A DNA stretch of 8,380 bases from Paraprevotella sp. Its GTDB lineage: Bacteria > Bacteroidota > Bacteroidia > Bacteroidales > Bacteroidaceae. The stretch is taken from assembly GCA_021205005.1 (NCBI GenBank), contig JAJPYK010000104.1:1-8380 (forward strand), in the 5' to 3' direction. This document shows, piece after piece, positions 1-6,573 of this stretch. Under the pieces are notes generated by a model, which worked only from the letters and a program-made list of their open reading frames with translations, made no database searches and was not told where the DNA came from. The position numbers were made by a program, and so were the translations under genes. Numbering within the stretch: the first letter of the stretch is position 1; each line of letters begins with the position of its first letter.

Positions 1-24
1 GAATACCTATTGGGAATAAAATAA
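1..24 (+). CDS. 3' end of an upstream CDS (partial; possibly SusD/RagB-type lipoprotein)
   Basis: Reading from base 1, seven sense codons (EYLLGIK) are followed by TAA at 22-24, twelve bases before the next ATG. A short hydrophobic tail of this kind is common at the C-terminus of SusD/RagB-family proteins, and such a gene is expected just upstream of this cluster type. Seven residues cannot prove homology. What is seen is only an open frame with a stop and operon-like spacing; the SusD identity is inference from context. Confidence 0.4.
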   Translation, partial: EYLLGIK

Positions 25-35
25 AATCAGATATT

Positions 36-797
36 ATGAAACATATATGGAAAGGAATCCTGGCGGTGATTGGGGCTGTGCTCATGATCAATTGTCAGAA
101 TGAGGATTATCTTCAGGATGGAGGGACGCACAATCCCTATTATAGCGGTACGGTGTTGGATTATATCACGCAACACCCGGATAAGCATTATTTCTCGGAG
201 TTGACGGACATCGTGCACTATGCCGGATTGGACTCCGTATTGCAGAATGAGGAGATTACTTTCTTTGCTCCGACTGACTGGTCCATCGATATGTCCGTGG
301 ACTATTTGAATTACCAGTTGTACTGGAGGTTGGGACAGGACAGCATCAAGGATCTGCATCAGATCCGGCCTGAAGTCTGGAAAGAATATTTGTCCATGTA
401 TATCGTACCCGGAAAATATTGTTTGAAGGACATTCCCCAGTTGGATACCGCATCCGTATCCGCATATCCGGGCGGGGCTTATTATTCTTTGGCTAAAGTA
501 CCGATGAATATGGGAGTGGTTTATTATGATGCTGGTAACGTAAAGTATGCGGGGGCACGGCAGATCCTTTATTCTTATGTGTACGATTTTACCACGATGG
601 ACATGGTGAACGCCTATGTGTCTTCGTGCGACATACAACCGGATAACGGCGTGGTACATGTTATTCGTTTTATAGACCACTATTTCGGTTTCGATCGCGA
701 CCGTTTATTAGAGAGTGTGGTGAACGCCGGCATCTTACCTCTGGACCAGATACGGCGAGATTCGACAGAGACGATTCAAGATAAGAAGGAGGGCTGA
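36..797 (+). CDS. Fasciclin (FAS1) domain surface lipoprotein
   Basis: A 253-residue protein, probably an outer-surface accessory lipoprotein of a SusC/SusD-type uptake system. Residues 1-19 form a short signal peptide; Cys20 follows and is itself followed by Q-N-E-D, resembling the acidic lipoprotein export signal of Bacteroidota. The lipobox is imperfect (MIN before Cys, with Asn at -1). A FAS1 domain spans about residues 40-220. It shows the H1-type motif TFFAPTDWS at 75-83, then YIVPGKY near 122-128, and the C-terminal strand NGVVHVIRFIDHYF that corresponds to the usual G-V-I-H-V-I-D end of FAS1. The last 35 residues are charged and may begin a second, incomplete FAS1 unit. The ATG at 36 is chosen because it gives the signal peptide and lies 12 bases after the upstream stop. 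The gene ends in TGA two bases before the next start, so the two are probably translationally coupled. FAS1 domains usually mediate adhesion; the ligand here is unknown. Confidence 0.85.
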   Translation: MKHIWKGILAVIGAVLMINCQNEDYLQDGGTHNPYYSGTVLDYITQHPDKHYFSELTDIVHYAGLDSVLQNEEITFFAPTDWSIDMSVDYLNYQLYWRLGQDSIKDLHQIRPEVWKEYLSMYIVPGKYCLKDIPQLDTASVSAYPGGAYYSLAKVPMNMGVVYYDAGNVKYAGARQILYSYVYDFTTMDMVNAYVSSCDIQPDNGVVHVIRFIDHYFGFDRDRLLESVVNAGILPLDQIRRDSTETIQDKKEG

Positions 798-802
798 TTT
801 TG
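787..802 (+). promoter_or_regulatory. Strong Shine-Dalgarno with TTG start for the second gene
   Basis: AGGAGGG at 787-793 lies inside the last codons of the fasciclin gene, six bases before a TTG at 800-802. The next in-frame ATG is at 821. Starting at TTG gives an N-terminus MKRHFFKM with the positive charges a signal peptide needs; starting at 821 would remove them. This decides for TTG. So strong an SD is notable, because Bacteroidota often lack one. Confidence 0.65.
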
Positions 803-925
803 AAAAGACACTTCTTTAAAATGGTTTCGTTATCCTATGTGTGGATGGGAATGTTTGTGCTTGCAACTGGATTTGCTGCATGTGAAAAACTGGATGATAC
901 GATAACTTCCGATCCATATGCCGGA

Positions 926-931
926 GGAAGA
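926..931 (+). other. Frameshift site (-1) in the DUF5008-like gene
   Basis: The upstream frame reads D-P-Y-A-G-G and then turns to nonsense, ending at a TGA at 1022-1024. One frame back, K-T-P-F-D-L-S-L-S continues sensibly. Restoring a single A (GGAGGAAAGACG in place of GGAGGAAGACG) would rejoin the frames as A-G-G-K-T-P. No canonical X XXY YYZ slippery heptamer is visible here, so a lost base in a short A run is more likely than programmed frameshifting. Confidence 0.7.
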
Positions 932-1392
932 CGCCTTTCGATCTTTCTTTGTCCGAAGAAAAACAGACTTCCTCGGAAGCTTATCCCGGCGATACTGTGG
1001 TGTTTAAAGCCAAAGGCGTCTTGAAGTATTGCGACCCGCAGAACGAGGCGTATCAGTTTAAATTTTATGTGGGAGAGGAAGAAAGTAAGATCGTGACCGC
1101 TACGGATACCACGTTGACGATCGTGGTGCCCGAAGAGGTTTCCTCGGGACTGACTTACTTGGTTATGGACAATCAGGCCTTTTACGGTCCTCTCTTTTCC
1201 GTATTGGGCAATGTGTCTGTCGATACGTCCTGGGGACTGTATGCCAAGGGAGCGAATGATATTGTCTACGGTTGTTTAGAAAGGTATACTACGGTACCGA
1301 ATTATTTTGTTGTATGGCGTTTTACTACCATCGGAGATGTAACGCTTACCGGCATCGGCTATGTGGACTACCAGGGGACGGTGGCTTCTCCT

Positions 1393-1395
1393 TAG
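1393..1395 (+). other. In-frame TAG (amber) within the DUF5008-like gene
   Basis: The codons read G-T-V-A-S-P, TAG, S-S-K-F-G-S-K-N-A-L with no change of frame. No signal peptide and no convincing ribosome binding site precede the TTG at 1423 or the ATG at 1426, so the downstream part is not a separate gene. The TAG is one base away from CAG, AAG, GAG, TGG, TCG or TTG. Confidence 0.85.
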
Positions 1396-2516
1396 TCTTC
1401 TAAGTTCGGTTCAAAAAATGCCTTGATGACGAACACCTCGGATATACAGTCATCATCCTATATCAGTTCCATCTCGGCTTTCAATGACGGACGAATGTTG
1501 ATTTCGGGTTCATTCTCGGCCTATTATTCCAATAACACTAATGGCGTGTTGGCTAAAGATCGGGTGTACGGTGACAATATCATGATCTTGACCTCGGATG
1601 CTCAGGCAGATACCATTGGTCGTATGTTTTGGGAAAAAGGTAATGCATATACTGGCTTGAGCAAATTGAACGGTGGGGCTACTTCCGAAATTACGCGTTC
1701 CTTCGTTACTTCCGATCAAAAAATCATTGTGGTCAGCAATGCTACGCAGTATGTTTGCAACGAATATGCCGAGGCTTTCGAGGACAACGATCAGCGTAAG
1801 GTCGATGTAGCCTCGGTATTCCGGATGGATGATACGGGGGCGTTAGACTCTCTCTATCGACCGGTGATGTCCGGAAGTCGTTATTCGGGCATCGGAGACG
1901 GGAAAATAGAAGATGCTTGTATGGATGAGAAAGACGGGATTATTATAGTGGGCAGTTTTACCTCTTTCGACGGGGTTAAAGTGCCGGGCATTGTACGGCT
2001 GGATAAAGACGGCAATGTGGATATGGACTTTATGAACCATCTCGGCGAAGGGCCGAATGGAGATGTCTCTTTGGTGCGTTACAACAAGACTTTGGGCAAA
2101 ATGATGATTGTGGGCGGTTTTACCTCTTTTAATGGACAGGAACGGAAGTCGGTGGTCATATTGAATGCAGATGGGACTTTGGATGAGGTTTTCGGGTTGA
2201 AAGAGATGACAGGCGGTGCGCCGAATTTCGCCCAGTTGATCGATCGCGAGAAAGTGATTGTATCGGGAACCTTTACCACTTATGACGGCGTGCCGCGTAA
2301 CGGATTCCTGATTCTGGATATGGACGGTACCGCCCAACAGAAGTTCAATGTTCCGGGCGTGTTCAGCGGGCAGTTGTATCAGGTGCAGGAAAGCGAAACG
2401 ACCGTCGGCTCCTACGGACTTATGTTGATGGGGAAGATCAACCGGTTCAACAGCAAGTCCGTGCATAATATTTTGATGTTGGAATTGGTTTTGGATCATT
2501 AAATAAGGAATGGAAT

Positions 2517-4352
2517 ATGAAAAGATATGTAAGATATAAGACCCTATGGGTCGCTTTGGCGATGGTGATCCTGTGCGGGTCGTGGATGGCTTGCAATGAC
2601 GACCTGACGGACGGATTGAAAAAGGACTATCCGGAATCCGGCTATACCCAGCGGGATGGACATGTGCTTTGGATCATATTGAACGGAGCGAGCGGGACGG
2701 CTGTGCGAGAGGCGAATAACGACCGGAAAGCCGAGAATCTGAGTGCCATGATGTCGCATGCCTCATATACTTTTGCCGGCTTGGCGGATACGCGGTCGGA
2801 TACTGTGGTGAGCAACCGTGTAGGATGGGATAACCTGTTTACAGGCCTCTTGAACCGTACTTCGGATACGCCGGATATTCTGTCGCTGCTGAAGAAATTG
2901 GATGCCGGTTGCCGTACGGAAGTATGGGCTTCGACAGACGATTTCTATCAGGAATATGCTCTAAAGGCTGATCAATCCTTTCAGGGAACGGATGCACAGA
3001 TTACAACCCAAGTAGCGGATGAACTGTCTGCGGGGCAAGATGCGCCTTCGCTGCTGGTCGTTGAATACAACGGGGTGGAGCAGGCCGGCGAACAATACGG
3101 TTTTGTCATACCGGATAGCTTGGATAATGGCGGACAACCTACGACAGAAGTGATTTCCGCTGTTTCTACGGTGGATCGTTATATCGGTCAAATTATGTCC
3201 GCTTTGGAAAATCGTCCGGGTTATAGGGATGAGAATTGGATGGTGGTGATCACTTCTCCTTCCGGCGGTGTAGCGGACAACACTGGTGAAAACGTGTATG
3301 AGATGAAAGATCGGAATGCGTTTGTAATGATCTATAATTATAAGCTGGGAAAAGAACTGTTGCTGGCTCCTTCTTCAGAGGGTACTACGGAATATAAATA
3401 TTGGACGCCTATTTACGGTTATAAGAATGCAACGGATTATGCCAAGGTGATCGATCCGACTTTATTTGATATGGTTTATGATCCGGGAGATGGCAGTATG
3501 CCTTATGATACGGTATCTTATACGGTGCAATTTATGGTGTATTGTCCTCAGGGACCGGGATGGAATCATTCTCGTCCTTTTGTATCTAAGGAAGTACAAT
3601 CCCATACGAGTCAGGGACAAGGTTGGGAAGTGGCTTGCGATGGTTGGTGCGTAATAACCCGATATGGAGGGCAAGAACTCTGGTCTCAAAATTCATGGTC
3701 AACATTGACTGATAATAAATGGCATGTATTAACGGCTGTTTTCGATTTTAAACATCAGAAATTCATCCAATATACAGATGGTAGAAGCGATCTGTATGCA
3801 GATGCGGCATATAAAGATTTAACGTATAATTTGTCTGTCGGAGATAAGGCTCCATTGACTGTTGGCCAAAAAGTTTTTAATGCAAGTGGTGGGAATGAAG
3901 GAACTACGAATTATATAACGAATGTGCAGTTCTACGATGTGGCGTTACCGGTCGATTTCATCGAGAAAAATTATAATCTTACCGGTTTGGACGAATTGGG
4001 CGAAAGTTATCCTTATTGGGACCATCTGATCGGATATTGGCCCGGCGATCGGGAAGAAGATTACAGGTCGGATGTCTTGCCGGATTATTCGCAATACGGT
4101 TCTGTATACGGGGGCGTGAATGCGGGAAGATCGGATATGAAACTTTCTTCTGCGGTTCTGTGGACCACAGGAACCGTAGTGGACGATAATGTGAAACCGC
4201 CGTATACCAATTCCTATTATCAAACTTCCATCAATCTGGTGGATATTCCTTATATGACTTTCCAGTGGTTGGGATTTGCCGTTCCCGAGGCTTGGGGATG
4301 GACTGGGATAGCCCGTACCCTTCCTTATGAGGATTTAATAACGAACGATTAA
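2517..4352 (+). CDS. Catalytically degenerate alkaline-phosphatase-like plus LamG-like surface lipoprotein (DUF4983-like)
   Basis: A 611-residue lipoprotein with a signal peptide ending at WMAC (Cys26), followed by N-D-D. Residues about 50-285 align by eye with the type I phosphodiesterase/alkaline phosphatase fold of the paralogue at 6574-8331, but the active-site positions differ. The first metal-binding Asp (IDG motif) is Asn56 in ILNGASG. The nucleophile Thr is Gly103 in VGWDNLFTG. The D-H-G-G metal pair is replaced in TSPSGG (Pro248, Ser249). This domain is therefore probably not an enzyme. About residues 335-486 form a LamG-like (concanavalin A-like) beta-sandwich, with NKWHVLTAVFD and NVQFYDVALP as typical strands. 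The tail (HLIGYW to GIARTLPYEDL) is shared with the paralogue. It begins 14 bases after the preceding stop and ends 13 bases before the next start, so it is part of the operon. GC drops to about 36 percent at 3661-3840, against about 54 percent in sampled blocks of the N-terminal domain. The likely role is ligand binding at the surface; DUF4983 membership is from memory. Confidence 0.8.
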   Translation: MKRYVRYKTLWVALAMVILCGSWMACNDDLTDGLKKDYPESGYTQRDGHVLWIILNGASGTAVREANNDRKAENLSAMMSHASYTFAGLADTRSDTVVSNRVGWDNLFTGLLNRTSDTPDILSLLKKLDAGCRTEVWASTDDFYQEYALKADQSFQGTDAQITTQVADELSAGQDAPSLLVVEYNGVEQAGEQYGFVIPDSLDNGGQPTTEVISAVSTVDRYIGQIMSALENRPGYRDENWMVVITSPSGGVADNTGENVYEMKDRNAFVMIYNYKLGKELLLAPSSEGTTEYKYWTPIYGYKNATDYAKVIDPTLFDMVYDPGDGSMPYDTVSYTVQFMVYCPQGPGWNHSRPFVSKEVQSHTSQGQGWEVACDGWCVITRYGGQELWSQNSWSTLTDNKWHVLTAVFDFKHQKFIQYTDGRSDLYADAAYKDLTYNLSVGDKAPLTVGQKVFNASGGNEGTTNYITNVQFYDVALPVDFIEKNYNLTGLDELGESYPYWDHLIGYWPGDREEDYRSDVLPDYSQYGSVYGGVNAGRSDMKLSSAVLWTTGTVVDDNVKPPYTNSYYQTSINLVDIPYMTFQWLGFAVPEAWGWTGIARTLPYEDLITND

Positions 4353-4365
4353 CGAACAGAAGACG

Positions 4366-6561
4366 ATGAAACATTTTATAGTAAATATAGCCGCTTCTTT
4401 TTTAGGGCTTATCGGATTTTCTGCCTCTCTCATGTTAGGCAGTTGCGAGGCCAGCGATTTTTATTTCGAGGACGGTTGGGACGGTAACAGTGCGGATTCT
4501 TCCGCAGTGACCGTGGATACCCTGCAAGGCATCGATGTCAGTATGTATGAGAAAGCCCGGATGTTCCCCGGTCTGGTGGATACCTTGGTGGAGCATCGTA
4601 TTGCCGATACGCTGGTGTCTTTTGATTTAAGCCGGGTATATGCCGGGATGAAGAATTTATGCTTGAGTACTCTTTCCTCTTCGGATACGAAAGAGGCGCC
4701 TCAACCTATTTATAGTACGGGACTCTATGCCGGTGCCGGCGAACTGGTCACCATTTACGTGCCGGAAGGCGTGTGGGGGCTGACCGTACAAATCGGTATG
4801 CAGTCGGAAGATCTGACGAGTAATAATGCTGGTTTACGCGAACCTATCGTATATATCCAAAAAGCTTTGTATCCCGGAAAGAACACGGTGCGCTCTTCAT
4901 TGGGAGGATATATTTGGCTTATACGCGACCGGAATACGCCGGGACAAGACGGGACGGAAATCAAGTTCTGCGGCGTATATGCTGCTCCGGATTTCATCGT
5001 GGGGAAAACGGATAAAGCCGAATGGGTTAAGAAAATACGGTCTACAACCGTACCCTGGTTGGACATTCAGAGTACGTATATGATTATATCCGTGGAGCGT
5101 AGCCGTATGGAGATGTATCTGTCTTCCGATCCCGATTTTGCCGCCAAGATGGAGCAGGCCGTAAAACTTTGGGACAACCTGATCTTTTACTACTACCATT
5201 CTTTGGGCATGAACGAGGGAGATACGAACATTCCTGAGATGATTCCGCAGTTTGCCGACCGTTTTATTTTCGATGTGCAGTTGTCGGCCAATGATACCCG
5301 CAGCATCAATAATCCTCAGGGCCTGATGTTTGTCAAGACCAGCAGTTTCTACGATGCGATGATCGGGCTGGATTCCGTATCCAACCAACATCTTTTTAAT
5401 GTGTATAACTTGTTCTTGTCGAAGTATCATCCGCAGTCTACGCCGTTCTCCGAAACTTATAAGGAAACGCGTTTCGTACCGGTATACCGTTGGGCCGAAC
5501 AGAATTGGAATGACGGAAACAGCGACCGGTTGGGAGATGTGGGCATCAGCCTGACTCAGACTTTGCCGTGGGCTTTAAAATTTGCGGCTGCGGATACGGT
5601 CAAGTACAAAAGTACGGATCTGGACAGTTGGTGGAAAGAAAACGGAGATTACGATAAAAAGGTTTTCGGACTTTTGCCTCTGGTACAGATCGCCAAATAC
5701 GAAAGCCACTATCGGCAAGAGGAAGAGTGGAACGCTTATCGTACTTTGTGGACAAGAGTTCGGGAGGGTAAATGGTCAGGAGGTTCGGATATGACTTATA
5801 TTACGACCTTATGCGACTTATTAGGCGTGGATCTGACGTCCTTCTTCGAGCATTGGGGCTATACTTTGCCCGATGAAATTCGGGCCAGAGTGGCGCAATA
5901 TCCTTTGCTGGATAAAGAGATCTGGAAGATCGATCCGGCCGCTGCCGATCCGTTCCAAAAAGTGGGTGATTATGACGTGGCCCATCATCCCACTCGGATG
6001 GACCGGACTGGATGGAATATTATAGCTTTGGACAGTGCGGGAAACACCAATGAGGATATAGAGTATACCAACGAGTCGAGCAAGCTGTATGTAAGTAATT
6101 TGATAGACGGAAATCCCTATTCTTATTGGAGTTCTTATTTGTCTCCGAAAAAAGATAATTATCAGGATTCTCCTTACAGTCTGCCGTATTATGTGGTCAT
6201 CGATATGGGGAAAACTCAGTCTATCGATGGGTTCTATTATGCCAATGGGAGTACCCGTTGCGTATCGTCTTTCAGGGTACAGACCACGGATGCTTCGGAT
6301 TTTTCTCTACAGGATCAGGCTAGTCAGACGTGGCGCGACATCGGCAAAGCCTCACAGACCACGGAGACCGCCCGAAAGAACGAGCGTTATGTTGATTTCG
6401 ATGCCGGTAAGGTTTCCGCCCGTTATTTGCGTTTGGTATTCGATAATAACAATCTTTATACGCCTTCGAAGAAAGATACTTTGGGGCTTTTCGAACAATA
6501 TCATCAGTATCGTCAGCAGAAGATGTCTGAGTTCGGAACGTATTATTATAAAGGAAAATAA
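4366..6561 (+). CDS. M60-like (pseudo)peptidase with C-terminal F5/8C discoidin domain, lipoprotein
   Basis: A 731-residue lipoprotein with a clear lipobox LGSC (Cys27). Residues about 116-500 resemble the M60/enhancin-like family. The N-terminal beta part carries GLYAGAGELVTIYVPEG and GLTVQIG, then LREPIVYIQK and the strand GGYIWLI. The helical part shows RFIFDVQLS at about 300, YNLFLS at about 347-352, and the C-terminal signature CDLLGVDLTSFFEHWGY from Cys483. Active M60 enzymes have a zinc motif HExxH between the DVQ strand and the NLF helix. Here those landmarks are only about 43 residues apart and no HExxH exists anywhere in the protein, so peptidase activity is unlikely. Residues about 566-700 form an F5/8 type C domain (LIDGNPYSYWSS with Trp588, YVVIDMGKTQSIDGF, ARYLRLVFDNN), a module that often binds glycans. 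Active M60 relatives are mucin-type glycoprotein peptidases, so binding of host glycoprotein is a possible but unproven role. The gene starts 13 bases after the previous stop and ends in TAA 12 bases before the next ATG. Confidence 0.8.
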   Translation: MKHFIVNIAASFLGLIGFSASLMLGSCEASDFYFEDGWDGNSADSSAVTVDTLQGIDVSMYEKARMFPGLVDTLVEHRIADTLVSFDLSRVYAGMKNLCLSTLSSSDTKEAPQPIYSTGLYAGAGELVTIYVPEGVWGLTVQIGMQSEDLTSNNAGLREPIVYIQKALYPGKNTVRSSLGGYIWLIRDRNTPGQDGTEIKFCGVYAAPDFIVGKTDKAEWVKKIRSTTVPWLDIQSTYMIISVERSRMEMYLSSDPDFAAKMEQAVKLWDNLIFYYYHSLGMNEGDTNIPEMIPQFADRFIFDVQLSANDTRSINNPQGLMFVKTSSFYDAMIGLDSVSNQHLFNVYNLFLSKYHPQSTPFSETYKETRFVPVYRWAEQNWNDGNSDRLGDVGISLTQTLPWALKFAAADTVKYKSTDLDSWWKENGDYDKKVFGLLPLVQIAKYESHYRQEEEWNAYRTLWTRVREGKWSGGSDMTYITTLCDLLGVDLTSFFEHWGYTLPDEIRARVAQYPLLDKEIWKIDPAAADPFQKVGDYDVAHHPTRMDRTGWNIIALDSAGNTNEDIEYTNESSKLYVSNLIDGNPYSYWSSYLSPKKDNYQDSPYSLPYYVVIDMGKTQSIDGFYYANGSTRCVSSFRVQTTDASDFSLQDQASQTWRDIGKASQTTETARKNERYVDFDAGKVSARYLRLVFDNNNLYTPSKKDTLGLFEQYHQYRQQKMSEFGTYYYKGK

Positions 6562-6573
6562 AAAGAAAGCAAT

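Larger units (their letters stand above)
800..2502 (+). pseudogene. IPT/TIG and delta-60-like repeat lipoprotein (DUF5008-like), interrupted by a frameshift and an in-frame TAG
   Basis: Pieces in three reading segments rebuild one protein of about 567 residues. The first frame (800 to about 931) gives a signal peptide with lipobox FAAC (Cys28) followed by E-K-L-D-D. A -1 shift at 926-931 leads into the frame read from 928 onward (KTPFDLSLSEE), which holds an IPT/TIG-like Ig domain at about residues 52-135 (AYPGDTVVFKAKG to YGPLFSVLGN). The motif DTSWGLYAKGANDIVYGCLER follows. TAG at 1393-1395 is codon 199, and the same frame then runs to TAA at 2500-2502. Several delta-60-like repeats are visible, starting near residues 172, 232, 381, 435, 486 and 541, with cores such as IIIVGSFTSFDG, MMIVGGFTSFNG and VIVSGTFTTYDG. 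The TAG falls inside the first repeat. Length and layout fit my recollection of the DUF5008 family of SusCD-linked lipoproteins. Apart from the two lesions the sequence looks well preserved, so the damage is recent, an assembly error, or suppressed. The function is unknown; a surface ligand-binding role is inferred. Confidence 0.75.

Noticed and set aside
27..680. Open 217-codon frame on the - strand opposite the fasciclin gene
   Set aside because: It lies wholly antisense to a well-supported lipoprotein gene, has low-complexity His/Ile/Arg-rich content typical of complement frames, and shows no domain or signal peptide.
920..935. Programmed -1 ribosomal frameshift
   Set aside because: No slippery heptamer or obvious downstream stem-loop is visible; a one-base loss in a short A run explains the shift more simply.
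1391..1404. Small inverted repeat CTTAG-TCTT-CTAAG over the first TAG, and a similar CTTAAG palindrome just after the second TAG, as a possible recoding element
   Set aside because: The first stem has only five pairs, the two sites differ in position and frame relative to the TAG, and such short palindromes are expected by chance.
1843..2499. Open 218-codon frame on the - strand opposite the delta-60-like repeats
   Set aside because: It is fully antisense to recognisable repeats on the + strand and has no recognisable motif; a shadow of sense codon usage.
1423..2502. Treating the part after the first TAG as a separate gene
   Set aside because: It begins in the middle of the repeat region at TTG or ATG without a ribosome binding site or signal peptide, and its frame continues directly from the codons before the TAG.
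4897..5430. Open 177-codon frame on the - strand within the M60-like gene
   Set aside because: It is antisense to a conserved domain and its His/Ile/Arg-rich composition is that of a shadow frame.
4366..6561. Active M60 metallopeptidase
   Set aside because: All His residues were checked and none is in an HExxH arrangement; the expected zinc-binding segment is missing.
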